A DNA stretch of 36,599 bases, from positions 1-36,599 of the forward strand of contig JBLJBH010000033.1 in NCBI GenBank assembly GCA_047637875.1. Reading direction: 5' to 3'. The position numbers and the translations under genes were made by a program. The number at the start of each line of letters is the position of its first letter. Position 1 is the first letter of the stretch. This document shows, piece after piece, positions 19,040 to 29,849 of this stretch. The stretch is from UBA7396 sp047637875. Its GTDB lineage: Bacteria > Patescibacteriota > Gracilibacteria > BD1-5 > UBA6164. Under the pieces are notes generated by a model. It was given only the letters and a program-made list of their open reading frames with translations. It did no database searches and had not been told where the DNA came from.

Positions 19040-20515
19040 ATGTTTAAAAAGAAAAAAATCACAAATAAATCAACTAGTAAAATAGATGTATCTAACTTAA
19101 TTAAAATACAAAAATGATATATTGAATCTAAAAAACCTAAAAGTATTTTTACAATACTTTTATGAGTTTTTAGTATATTTTTTATTGTTCTTATTGGTTT
19201 TTGATTTACTCATCAAATATCAAATATTAATTTTGATTTTAAAAATATATTAAATATTGCTTGATTTGATTTGAAATTTGATGAAATAAGTGAAAATTCA
19301 AATATAAAAAAATCTATTGATGGAAAAACAAATATTTTAATAATTTGAAGATGATGACAAGAAAATGATGCTCCAGAACTTACTGATAGTATTATGGTTG
19401 CATCTATAAATTATGAAAAACAAACAGTTTCTATGTTTAGTGTTCCAAGAGATTTGTATGTTGAATATCCAACTGGGTGAGGTTGAAAAATCAATGAAAC
19501 TTATTTTAGATGATTAAGACAAACTTGAATCAACACAGATTGAATAAAAGCTTTAAATGAAGTTTTAACAAAAATTACAGGTGAAGAAATTCATTATTTT
19601 GTTAATTTGGATTTTGAATGATTTAGAAAAATTATTGATACTATAGGTTGAATTGATATAAATGTTCCTGAAGAAATTATAGATACAACTTATCCATGAC
19701 CAAATTGGACTTATCAAACTTTCAAAATTTCAGCTTGACCTCAAACTCTTGATTGAGCAACTGCTTTAAAATATGCAAGATCTCGTCATTCTACAAGTGA
19801 TTTTGATAGATCATTAAGACAACAATTAATTGTAAAAGCAATTAGAGAAAAAGTTTTATCTTTATGACTTTTATCTTCTCCAAGTAAAATAAAATCAATT
19901 TATGCTATTATAAAAGAACATATTGTTAGTGATTTAGAAATTTCACAAATGATTAGTTTAGCGCTTTTTGTAAAAGATATTCCAAAAGAAAATATTGTTT
20001 CTTCAAATTTAAATGATACTTGTTTTTATTGAAGTAGTATATGTGAAAAATGAGGTTTTTTATATGTTCCTTTAAGAGCTGATTTTGGTTGAGCTTCTGT
20101 TTTATTACAAGAATGAGCAACTAGAAGTAATCCATCAAACTATGATAAATTAATAACATATACAAACATAGTTTTTAACTACCCTCTCGTTTATGCTGAA
20201 AATTTAAAAATAAATGTTTTTAATTCAACTAAAATATGAGGTTTAGCAAATGAAGTTGCTGATAATCTAAAAAAATATTGATTTAATATTCCAGCAAAAA
20301 ATTCTGTTTGAAACACAGCTTGAGAAAAATATGAAAAATCAAAAATACTATATACTACTTGAAGTTGATGAGTAAAACCAGAAACTGTAGAAGCTTTAGA
20401 ACTTTTTATTTTTTGATGAAGTCAAAAAGTTGAAAAATTACCAAAATATTCTAAAGATGATAGTGTGAAAATAGAAATAATTATATGAGATGATTATAAA
20501 TTTTTAAATTTCTAA
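19040..20515 (+). CDS. LytR-CpsA-Psr (LCP) wall-polymer ligase
   Basis: A 491-aa membrane protein: a basic cytoplasmic tail, TM at about residues 35-57 (IFTILLGVFSIFFIVLIGFG), then the LCP domain. LCP signatures are DSIMVASINYEKQTVSMFS, VPRDLYVEYP, KINETYFRG, and the Arg-rich ALKYARSRHSTSDFDRSLRQ that binds the polyprenyl pyrophosphate. A LytR_C-like domain closes the protein (LKINVFNSTKIGGLANEVA, then LYTTGSGGVKPETVEAL). LCP enzymes attach teichoic-acid-like or sugar polymers to peptidoglycan or proteins. The class A PBP follows after ten bases, so both are co-expressed for wall assembly. Very many Gly are TGA. Confidence 0.95.
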
Positions 20516-20525
20516 CAAAAAAACT

Positions 20526-23500
20526 ATGTGATTTAAAACGATAAAAATAACTAGAAAAAGAAAGTATAGCAAAAAAGATAATCAAGCTTTAAAAAAAGTA
20601 TTGATTATTATGTCTTTATGATTTGTATTTATATGAATTATTTGAAGTTTAATTATTTATACTAAATATATTAAACCTCTTCCTAGTATTAAAAAACTTG
20701 AAGAAATAAACATAAAAGAATCTTCAACTATTTATGATAAAAATGGTTATGAATTATATACACTTTTTTGAGATGAAAAAAGAACATATGTATGATATGA
20801 TAAAATTTCAAAAAATATGATAAATGCTATTATAGCATGAGAAGATAAAACTTTTTTTGTAAATCCTTGAATTGACTTTAAATGACTATTAAGAGCAGTT
20901 TTTAATTATGTAGTTTGAAAAGCTGATAGAATTGAATGAACTTCTACTATTTCTCAACAGCTTATAAAAATAGTATTTTTAAGTAATGAAAGAAAACTAG
21001 AAAGAAAAATAAAAGAAGCATATTTATCTTATAAAATGACAAAAAATTATTCAAAAGAAAAGATATTAGAATTATATTTAAATAAAATTTCTTTTTGAAG
21101 TAATGCTTTTTGAGTTGAACAAGCTTCCCTTACATTTTTTGGTAAAAAAGCATCTGAACTAAATTTTCTAGAAGCATCTATTTTAGCTAGTATACCAAAA
21201 TGACCTACTTATTATTCTCCTTATAATCACTATAATAGATTAGTTTGAAATGTTTATATTTACCCAAAATGAGATGAAAATAGTGTTACAAATTTGATAA
21301 AAAAAGTTGATTTAGAAGAAAATAAAGAAATAGTTGAAAAATTTACAAACCTAATATCAAATTTAAAATGAAATAGACTTTGAGAAAATTGACTTTTACT
21401 ATGCTGAATAAATAAAACTGATTATAAGAAAAGTATAAGCATCGATAAAGATGGTTGTTCTATTATGAATTATTCTGATTTACTTTGATTTTTAAATTCT
21501 ATTAAAATAGAAAATGATTGAAAATTTATAGAATATCAAACATGAAGAAAAGATTTCATATTATGAAGAATGTTAGAGGATAATTATATAACTTTTGATG
21601 AATATAAAACTGCTATTTTAAATAGTATTTGATTTGATTTTAAAGAATATAAAGAAAATATAAAACATCCTCATTTTGTTATGTATGTAAAAGAATACTT
21701 ATCAAATAAATACTGAGAAGAATTACTTGAAGAATGATGATTAAAAATATATACTACAATTGACTCAAAACTACAAGCAAAAGCTGAAGAACTTGTAAAA
21801 AAACAAGCTGAATCAAATATGGCAAAATTTGATGCAAATAATGCAGCTTTAATAAGTATAGACAATTCAAATTGAGATATAATTGCCTATGTCGGATGAG
21901 CTGATTATTTTAATAAAGATATTGATGGAAATGTAAATATGATTACTGCTAAAAGACAACCTTGAAGTAGTTTTAAACCTTATGTTTTTGCTTTAGCTAT
22001 TGATAAAAATCCTTTTGGACCACATACTCCAATTTATGATTTACCTACAGTTTTCCCTGGAAACTATGAACCTAAAAACTATAACTGAAAATTTTCTGGA
22101 AAAATGACTTTAATGACAGCTTTAAATCATTCTAGAAATATTCCTGCTGTAAAATTATACTTTTTAGCTTGAGAACAAAAAGGAATAATTGATTATTTAA
22201 AAACTACTTGAGTTAAATCACTTGATGAAGATTTTTATTATTGAGCTCCTCTTGCGCTATGAGCTTGAGAAATGACTCCTTTAGAAATGGTTTGAGCTTA
22301 TAGCGTTTTTGCAAATATGTGAAATAAAGTTGAAATAAATCCAATTCAAAAAATACTAGATAGTAAATGACTTGTTATTGAAGAAAAGAAAAAATCAGCT
22401 TGAAAAAGAGTTTTAGATGAAAAAACAGCATATATTATGAACTATATTTTATCAGCAACATATTCAAGACCTGATGAATTCTGGAATACAAATTTAAGTT
22501 TAAAAGATAGACAAGCTTGAGCAAAAACTTGAACTTCAAATAAATTATTTGTAAAAAATTGAAAAAAAGAATATTTTCCTGGAGATTTATGGACTGCTTG
22601 ATATACTCCTCAAATCACAACTGTAGTTTGGGTTTGAAATACAAATTGAAAAGCTATAAAAGCAAATTGAGATTGACTTAACTGAGCTGCTCCTATATGG
22701 AAAAACTTTATGGAAGAAGCACATAAAGATAAAGAAAAATTAACTTGGAAAATACCTGAAGGATTAACTTATACTAAAATTTCAAAAATATCATGACTTT
22801 TAGCACCAGAATGATTTGATCCTAGTTTAACTGTTGATAGTTTATTTAAAAATAAACCAACAAAATACGATGAAAGTCTGAAAGAAATAAAAGTTGATGC
22901 TTTATGTAATGGAAAGGTTTGACCAAATACACCATCATCTGCTATAAAAACTTGATATTACATAGCATTTCACTCTATTGATCCTACAAATGAAGTTTGG
23001 GAAACTTGAGTTCAAAAACGGGCTAAAGAAACTTGATTAAAAGATTTTTCTAACATTCCAAATATAATTACTGATTATAAAGAGGAAGAGTGTGTTAGAG
23101 ATGAAAATCTTGTAACAAATTCAAATATAGAAGTAAGAACAAAAATAGAAAACAATGAAACTTTTGTAAATTGATATAATTATGTAGAAATTTGATACAA
23201 AAGTAATAATCCTGTTATGAAATTACAAGTTTTAATTTGAGACCAAATAATTCAGGAAATAAAAGTTGATAATAAAACTTCATGAGTTTATGCTTGAGGA
23301 ATAAATATACCTATATGATATGATTGAAATTATAAACTAACAATAAGAGCTGTAGATAATGTTTATATGGCTTGAGAAGAAACTAAAGATATAAATATAG
23401 TTTTAAAAGATACTATTTGACCAGAAATAATTTTAACAAATCCTGAAAAAGATTTTATATCAATTTATGATGATCAATTTTTCAATTTAAGATGAATTGT

Positions 23501-23705
23501 AAAAGACAGATCTAAAATCAAGACTATAAATATTTATATTGATGATAAAGCTTATAAAATGTGAATTGAAGCTAGAGAATTTGTTGAAGAAATAAATAAA
23601 GATTTTTCTATTCCTGTTTGAGTTCATAATATAAAAATAGAAGCTGTTGATTTATTTTTTAACAAATCAGAAAAAAATATTACTTTTGAAGTAATGAAAA
23701 GATAA
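20526..23705 (+). CDS. Class A penicillin-binding protein (bifunctional peptidoglycan synthase)
   Basis: A 1059-aa protein. TM lies at about residues 28-50. The GT51 glycosyltransferase has its catalytic Glu at 106 in AIIAGEDKTFF, then GTSTISQQL, KIKEAYLSYKM, ILELYLNKISFG and ASILASIPKGPTYYSP. The transpeptidase has S481 in GSSFKP, the SxN box in NHSRNIPAVK (about 535) and KTGTS at about 667. The C-terminal 250 residues hold two Ig-like beta domains absent from most PBP1a proteins. The second codon is UGA (ATG TGA TTT = M-G-F), so a standard-code ribosome would stop at once. An in-frame CGG codon (23019-23021) is noted under findings. It is the second gene after the LCP gene and is needed for wall polymerisation and cross-linking. 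Confidence 0.96.
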
Positions 23706-23731
23706 AAATCTTTTGACATAAAAGTATTTTT
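23704..23731 (+). terminator. Weak terminator of the PBP gene
   Basis: AAAAATCTTTT pairs imperfectly with AAAAGTATTTTT around GACAT. Its loop holds the TTGACA that may be the -35 of the peroxiredoxin promoter. Confidence 0.5.
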
Positions 23732-23740
23732 CTATAAAAT
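23713..23740 (+). promoter_or_regulatory. Promoter of the peroxiredoxin gene
   Basis: TTGACA (23713-23718), 16 bases, TAAAAT (23735-23740). The predicted start of transcription falls in the palindrome at 23742-23772. Position and spacing match the Dps-like promoter at 4700-4727. Confidence 0.5.
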
Positions 23741-23741
23741 C

Positions 23742-23776
23742 AACCTAAATGAGAATAGTTCTCATTTAGGTTTTTT
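23742..23776. promoter_or_regulatory. Palindrome: Fur/PerR-like operator and possible terminator
   Basis: AACCTAAATGAGAA (23742-23755) pairs perfectly with TTCTCATTTAGGTT (23759-23772) around TAG and is followed by T's. As a hairpin it could terminate the PBP message. Its centre TGAGAATAGTTCTCA (23750-23764) has the same outer hexamers and 15-base length as the operator at 4733-4747. It lies at the start of peroxiredoxin transcription, so a double role is possible. Confidence 0.55.
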
Positions 23777-23797
23777 ATTTATTAATTTTAAGAAAAT

Positions 23798-24409
23798 ATG
23801 GAAGAATTAGAATTCTACAATGATATGGTAAAAATTGATACTCCAGCTCCATTATTTACACTTCCTGCTTATAATCCTATTAAAGATGATGAAACAAAAA
23901 TTTCTTTAGAGGATTTAAAAGGAAAATGGACTGTATTATTTTATTACCCTGCTGATTTTACTTTTGTATGTCCAACTGAATTAAAAGATATGGCAGATGC
24001 TAAATCAAAATTTGATGAACTTGGAATTACAATTCTAGCTGCTTCAACTGATACTACTTTTTCTCACAGAGCTTGGGTAAGACATGAGAAACTTATGGAA
24101 AATTTTCCATATTTAATGCTTGCTGATCACTGACTTTGAGTAGCTGAAATATATAATATTTTAGATGAGGAATCTGGAATTGCTGGAAGATGAACATTTA
24201 TCATTGACCCAGATTTAATTGTAAGATGAATAGAAGTAACTTCTGGGCCTTTAGGAAGAAATTCTGATGAACTAATTAGAAAAATTGAAGCACTTCAATT
24301 TATGAGAAATAATCCGGGAACTGCTTGTCCTGCAAAATGGGCTATCTGAGCAAAAACACTAAAACCTTCAATTAAAATTGCTTGAGAAGTTTACGAACAA
24401 TTAAATTAA
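23798..24409 (+). CDS. 2-Cys peroxiredoxin (AhpC/Prx-like)
   Basis: A 203-aa thiol peroxidase. The peroxidatic Cys is C58 in YYPADFTFVCPTEL; the resolving Cys is C177 in GTACPAKW. Between them are ASTDTTFSHRAWV and the conserved Arg region in GRGTFIIDPDLIVRGIEV. It reduces H2O2 and organic peroxides, with electrons from a thioredoxin-like partner or AhpF that is not in this window. Only the second half carries TGA glycines; the first half uses GGA. Promoter and Fur/PerR-like palindrome suggest peroxide- or iron-controlled expression. A strong terminator follows. Confidence 0.96.
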
Positions 24410-24448
24410 TTTTAAATCTATAATTATTATAGTAGTAAATTTAATTTT

Positions 24449-24492
24449 AACTAAAAAAGTCTAGAAAAAATTGTCTAGACTTTTTTAGTTTT
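24449..24492 (+). terminator. Strong terminator of the peroxiredoxin gene
   Basis: AACTAAAAAAGTCTAGA (24449-24465) pairs with TCTAGACTTTTTTAGTT (24474-24490): a perfect 17-bp stem followed by T's. Confidence 0.88.
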
Positions 24493-24499
24493 TTAAATA

Positions 24500-24530
24500 T
24501 TGAAAAATATATTTTTTTTATTATTATAAT
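24500..24530 (+). promoter_or_regulatory. Candidate promoter of the glucosaminidase gene
   Basis: TTGAAA (24500-24505) and TATAAT (24525-24530) are 19 bases apart. The ATG at 24544 is 14 bases after the -10, so the message would be nearly leaderless if the first ATG is used. Confidence 0.45.
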
Positions 24531-24543
24531 TTCCCTTTTAATA

Positions 24544-25044
24544 ATGAGGTATTTAAAAATGGAGTGTCGATTGTGTAAGTATCTAATTTTTGTATTCTTG
24601 GCAATTACGTCAAACTTCTCACAAGCTCAGTGCGGTGATGAAGAATACATAAACTGGATGGGTAAAATTGTTCAGGAGAAAAAACAAAAAATAGGTGGAT
24701 TTGCATCACTAATCCCAACTTCTCTTGCAGTTGCCCAGTCAGCACTTGAAACAGGTTACGGGAAAAGTTATTCAGCAAGAAAAAGAAATAACCACTTTGG
24801 GTTAAGCCCTGGTGGAAAACTTGCAAGTTTTTCTTCCCCCAGGGAGAGTGTTAGGTACTATCTTGAAACTCTAAGCTTTCACAATGCTTATGAGAGTTTT
24901 AGACGCTTGATTGAAAAAGGAGAAGATAATCCTTTTGAGCTAATTAAGCCCTTAGCAAAAGTTTACGCTGAGGACAAAAATTATGCTCAACAAGTGAAGT
25001 ATGTCATCAAATCTTGTAATTTAGAAAGATTTGATGTAATATAA
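24544..25044 (+). CDS. Secreted glucosaminidase (Bax/FlgJ-like), probably horizontally acquired
   Basis: A 166-aa exported peptidoglycan hydrolase. The signal peptide is CKYLIFVFLAITSNFSQAQC, with a second possible start at the Met 15 bases downstream (24559). The mature part is one glucosaminidase domain: SLIPTSLAVAQSALETGYGK with the catalytic Glu in SALETGYGKS, then NNHFGL, and FSSPRESVRYYLETL typical of Bax-type enzymes that cut the GlcNAc-MurNAc backbone. It is foreign in style: all ten or so glycines are GGN, none is TGA; it uses a CGA Arg codon (24568); and it has more G and C, with codons such as CTT, GCC and CAG. It ends at an unusually GC-rich hairpin. It reads identically in the standard code. 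A proteobacterial host or prey is the likely donor. Confidence 0.88.
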   Translation: MRYLKMECRLCKYLIFVFLAITSNFSQAQCGDEEYINWMGKIVQEKKQKIGGFASLIPTSLAVAQSALETGYGKSYSARKRNNHFGLSPGGKLASFSSPRESVRYYLETLSFHNAYESFRRLIEKGEDNPFELIKPLAKVYAEDKNYAQQVKYVIKSCNLERFDVI

Positions 25045-25049
25045 AATAG

Positions 25050-25072
25050 GCCCCAGACTTTCAGTCTGGGGC
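25050..25072 (+). terminator. GC-rich terminator hairpin of the glucosaminidase gene
   Basis: GCCCCAGAC (25050-25058) pairs perfectly with GTCTGGGGC (25064-25072) around TTTCA. It is the most GC-rich hairpin in the window and has only a weak T-run after it, unlike the A/T stems used by every other gene here. It probably arrived with the gene. Confidence 0.75.
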
Positions 25073-25080
25073 TTATATCA

Positions 25081-25557
25081 TTATTTTTTTAGTTTTGCTC
25101 TAAATTCACTATAATGTGCAAGTAGTTTTTCACGAGCATCTTTTAATTTTTCTGGTGCATCTTCTTTTAAATCATCTAATTCTTCTAGTTTTTCTTTATA
25201 AAATTTTTCTAACTTTTTTAATCATTCTTCTGCGTAATCTTTTCATTTTACTTTATATTCTTCAAATATTTTTATAGCCTTTTCTCTATAATCTTCAACT
25301 AAAACTAAAAATTCATCTCTTTTTTTATAAAACATTTCTTTATTTTCTTCAGTAAGAGTTTTTGCTTTTAAATCATCTAAAAGATTTTTATGTATTTCTA
25401 TAAAGTTATTAAATAAAACTTTTAGATTATTATCATCATTTTTTCTAGCAATATCTATTTCAGATTTAATTTCTGAAGGATTTTTTTTATTGTATAAAAC
25501 TGCAGCAGCAACTCAAGAAGCATAAGCCCCAAGTAACAATAATATTTTTTTATTCAT
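25081..25557 (-). CDS. Small membrane-anchored helical protein (YtxH-like)
   Basis: A 158-aa protein with one N-terminal hydrophobic segment (KILLLLGAYASGVAAAVLY) and a long, highly charged helix: dense Lys/Glu/Asp with heptad-like Leu/Phe, such as EKLEEL- and LKEDAPEKLKDAREKLL-type runs. The layout resembles YtxH-type or envelope coiled-coil proteins, but no catalytic motif is present. It is a single gene, divergent from ClpC and convergent with the acquired glucosaminidase. Function unknown. Confidence 0.75.
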
Positions 25558-25736
25558 ATTTTGATAGTTAGTATTAATGTAAATTGTATTTTAACTATTT
25601 TTTTAAAATTATCAAAATTTATTTTTTATTTTTATAATCCCCCTTTTTATTCACTATTTTTTGCAAAATAAACTTTACTTTCAAGTATTTTTTTTTAAAA
25701 TAAAACATATTTTAAATAAATTAATTTTAGCTAAAA

Positions 25737-28295
25737 ATGATATATAATAATTTTTCAGATTTATATAAAAAAGTTTTAATAAATACAGAAAACAAAATTA
25801 AAGAATTATGATATAAAGAACTAACAGAAAGTGATATTTTGATTTGAATAATAAAAGAATCTACTTGATGAATAAAAGAAATTTTTAATATTTATTGAAT
25901 AAATGATAAATTGATTGAAGAACTTATTTCAATTAATTGAATAATGTGAAAACAAGATAACAGAAAATGAGTTTATTCTTGAATGCAAAATAGTTTAAAA
26001 GAAACTATTTTATTAAGTGTAAAAATAGCTTCAAGTTTTTCAAAATCTAGAGCTTCAACAGAAGATTTTTTACTTGCACTTATAAAAAATAATTGATGGT
26101 TTAATAGAGCATTACTTTATGTATGAATAAATCCATTAGATATAGAAAAAAATATTGAAGATTTAAATAAATCTTGAGCTATAGATTGATTAAATGGACA
26201 ATGATGACAAAATTTTGATGAACCTCTTGATAAAATTATCTGAGCAATTACTGAAAATCTTTTTGGATGAAATATGTGAAATGAAGATGAACCAACTCCT
26301 TTTGATAATAATAGAACTCCTGTTAAAAAACAAGATTCAAAAACTCCAGCACTTGATTTTTTCTCTACTGATTTAACTGGGGAAGCTAGAGAGAAAAAAC
26401 TTGATAAAGTTATATGAAGAGACAATGAAGTAGAAAGACTTTTATCAATTTTAAATAGAAAAACAAAAAATAATCCAGTTTTAGTTTGAGAACCTTGAGT
26501 TTGAAAAACAGCAATTGTAGAATGACTTGCTCAACTTATTGCTGAAGGAAAAGTTCCATTTTCGATGAAAGATAAAAGACTTTTAGCACTTGATATGAGC
26601 ACTTTAGTTGCTGGAACAAAATATAGATGAGAATTTGAAGCTCGTATAAAACAAATCATAGAAGAAGCTTCTAAAATAGAAAATGAAATAATTTTATTTA
26701 TTGATGAAATTCATACAATTATTTGAGCAGGATGAGCTGAATGAACTTTAGATGCTTCAAATATATTAAAACCAGCAATGTGAAGGTGAAAAATCAGAGT
26801 TATCTGAGCTACTACACAAAATGAATACCAAAAATATATTGAAAAAGATTCAGCACTTGAAAGAAGATTTCAAAAAATAGTAGTTTGAGAACCAAGTTTT
26901 GAAGATGCTGTAGAAATTATTGATGGATTAAAAGAAACTTTTGAAGAATATCATAATCTAAATATTACTTCAGAAGCTGTAGTTTCAGCTGTTGAACTTT
27001 CTACAAGATATATAACTGATAGATATTTACCAGATAAAGCAATTGATCTTATTGATGAAGCTTGTAGTTTAAAAAGTATGACTTATTCTTGAGATGAAGA
27101 AAAAATTAAAAATTTAAAAGAAAAAATCGTTGAAACAAACAAACAAATTGAATCTTTTGTTATGTCTCAACAATACAAAAAAGCTAGTGCATTAAAAGAA
27201 AAAGTTAAAAAATTAGAAAACGAAATATTAGATTACAAAAAGAAATTTTCTATACCTAAAGAAAAAAGATTAAAAATTACTAAAAAAGATATTCAAAAAG
27301 TATTAAGTTTAACTACCTGAATACCAGATTTTGATTTAGAAGAAAATGAAATTGATAAACTAAAAAAACTACCAAAAAATATTGAGAAAAAAATTATCTG
27401 ACAAAAAGATGCTATAACTGCAATTTGCAACTCAATTATGAGAAGTAAAGCTTGAATTTCAAATCCAAATAAACCACTTTGAAGCTTTTTATTTTTAGGA
27501 CCTACTTGAGTTTGAAAAACTGAACTTGTAAAAGTTTTAGCACGCGAGTTTTATTGAAATGAAGAAAGTCTTATAAAAATAGATATGTCTGAATATTCAG
27601 ATAAAACTTGAGTTTCAAAACTTATTTGAGCAAATGCTTGATATGTTTGATATGAAGAATGATGAATATTAACAACAAAAGTTAGAAAAAAACCTTACTC
27701 GATAGTACTTTTTGATGAAATAGAAAAATGAGATTTTGAAGTTTATAATTTACTTCTTCAAATTCTTGATGAATGAAGTTTAACTGACAATAAATGAAGA
27801 AAAATCAATTTCAAAAATACTATCATAGTTATGACTTCAAATATTGGACAAGAAGAATTCAATAAAGAAGCAAATAAAATTTGATTTGATTTTGATGAGA
27901 AAAAAGATAAAGAAACTATAAAAGATTTTAAAAAAGTTGAAGAAAATATAAAAGATAATTTGCAAGATTATTTTTCTCCCGAGTTTTTAAACAGAATTGA
28001 TAAAATTATTGTTTTTTCTCCTTTAGATAAAAAATCTATCTCAAAAATAGTTGAAATACATCTAGAAGATTTAAATAATAGAATTAAAAAATCTAAAAAT
28101 ATAAAATTAAAATACGATAAAAAAATAATAAGCTTTATAGCAAAAGAGGTTTATAATCCAGAATATTGAGCAAGAGAAGTAAAAAGATATTTAATAGAAA
28201 AAATAGAAGATAAAATAGCACAAAACTTGATTTATGGAAAAGTTTCTGATACAATTACTCTGTCATTAAATAAAAAAGAAATAGTAATAAAATAA
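25737..28295 (+). CDS. ClpC/ClpA-type AAA+ unfoldase
   Basis: An 852-aa two-ring ATPase. A Clp_N-like region (residues about 1-150, with SRASTEDFLLALIK) is followed by a Gly/Asn-rich linker. D1 has Walker A GEPGVGKT at 251-258, Walker B ILFIDEIHTI, and the pore loop in AGTKYRGEFEAR. A coiled-coil/UVR-like middle has QQYKKASALKEKVKKLE. D2 has Walker A GPTGVGKT at 588-595, Walker B IVLFDEIEK, the sensor 1 region and the ARG finger SPEFLNRID, ending in a D2-small domain GAREVKR. It unfolds proteins for ClpP or disaggregates them; I did not find an obvious IGF/L ClpP loop by eye. Two secreted-protein genes follow within 20 bases, so they share a message. Confidence 0.93.
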
Positions 28296-28299
28296 TTTT

Positions 28300-29832
28300 A
28301 TGAAAAAGAGTATATTTTTAAGTTTAGTTTTTGTTTTATTATTGCCAAAATTAAGTTTTGGTAATTTTCTTAGTGAACCAACTGGACTTGATTTATACAA
28401 AAAAATTGATTCTGGGCTTTATGAACTAGAATTAAAATATTTAGAAAAAGAATTAAAATGATGAGATGTTTCTTGAAATATAGCTGATGATTTAAATAAA
28501 AGAGCAAGACAAAATTGATTAAATGATACTTGTTTTAAATGAAATATTACTCCTAAAGATATGAGTGATGTTTATAATGATGTTGAATGAACTAAAATAT
28601 TATCCGAAATATTAAAAGAATGTTTTTGAGAAGATTGAAGTATTTGAACTGATACTTTTAATAAATATTTATGAATTGTTAACGAAAGCTATGCTCAAAA
28701 TTCAAGAAAGGCACAAGATAAAGTAGAAGGTATTTATAAAATTTGAAGAATTTGAATGTATAGCGATTGAATTGAAGAAAATTCTCCTTTTGATTTAGTT
28801 CTTGATTTAAAAGATATTAACTCTATTATTTTTGAAGAACAAATTCCATATGATGGAGTAAATAATTATGATTTATGAAGAACTGTTGATTGAATACTTT
28901 CTTGATTATCTCCAGATGCTGCTTTCAATTTATCAAAATATGAAACAAAAATAGAAACTCAAATTCTAAACAATCAAAATAATAACTCAAATTTAAATTC
29001 AGAAGAAGTTTGTCTAGTAGATGAATCATGACTTAATAGTAATTGATTAAATGATTTATTAAAATCTGCACAAAATACTTCACAAAATTGATTATTATGA
29101 AATTCTTGAAGTAATTTAGAAGATTCTAAAAATAAACAATCTTCGTATAAAAAAGTAAATGATAATTCTGTTTGGCCTTGTAATAACTTTTTTTGTATAA
29201 TGATTGATTTTGTAACTTATAATCATAATTTGCTTGGTTGATGAACAAATTTAAGTATTGAATGACTTTTAAAAAGATCAAACACACATTTTAAAAAATT
29301 TGCTTCAACTTCATTAATTCAATCAAAAATGACCACAAATCATTTTGAAATATGATTAAAAGACTTAAATCTTCCTGATATTTTTCATGTTTGAGTTCAA
29401 GTTAGTTATAAACCTGTTCCTTTATACAATGTTGATAAAAATGAAAAAGATGCTGATGATGATGAATTTAAGTATAAAAACCTATTAACTAGATATTATA
29501 GAAATTTATGATTTGATTATGAAAGATCAAATGATATGAGGATTTTTATGCAAAAAGAAGCAGAAATAAAAAGTGTTCTTGATAGTCAAGAATACGGAAC
29601 AACAAGTTCAACTAAAAAATTTGATATCTATAACGATTATTTAAGTAGCCTAAAAAAACAAAATGATTTTATTTCAAGAAATGTAGTTGATAAAAAGATT
29701 TTACATGAAGATATGCAATGATTTTATAATAAATATATGGAGTTAGAAAGTTTCTCAAGAGCTTTAATGGAATATACATTTTGATCAAAATGAATTATCC
29801 AAAAAATGAATGAAATTCCTCAAGGTTGATAA
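28300..29832 (+). CDS. Unknown secreted 510-aa protein
   Basis: I do not recognise it. A clear signal peptide (MKKSIFLSLVFVLLLPKLSF then GNFLS) leads into a mature region with about six Cys (DTCFKG, KECFGED, EEVCLVD, WPCNNFFCIM), suggesting disulfides outside the cell. The middle (residues about 220-290) is Asn/Ser/Gly-rich and low-complexity. A later segment KYKPVPLYN-like is followed by an acidic patch (KDADDDEF) and a helical C-terminus (KKFDIYNDYLSSLKKQNDF). It starts four bases after the ClpC stop and is followed 17 bases later by a second secreted protein, so the three form an operon. It may be a surface or secreted structural protein. Confidence 0.8.
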
Positions 29833-29849
29833 AATAACTAATAAAAATT

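Noticed and set aside
24605..24826. Leftward 73-codon open frame
   Set aside because: Antisense to the glucosaminidase domain with its catalytic Glu.
29536..29721. Separate short genes inside the secreted-protein and recombinase regions (also 27960, 32537, 33059)
   Set aside because: They are pieces of longer genes interrupted only by TGA, which is glycine here.
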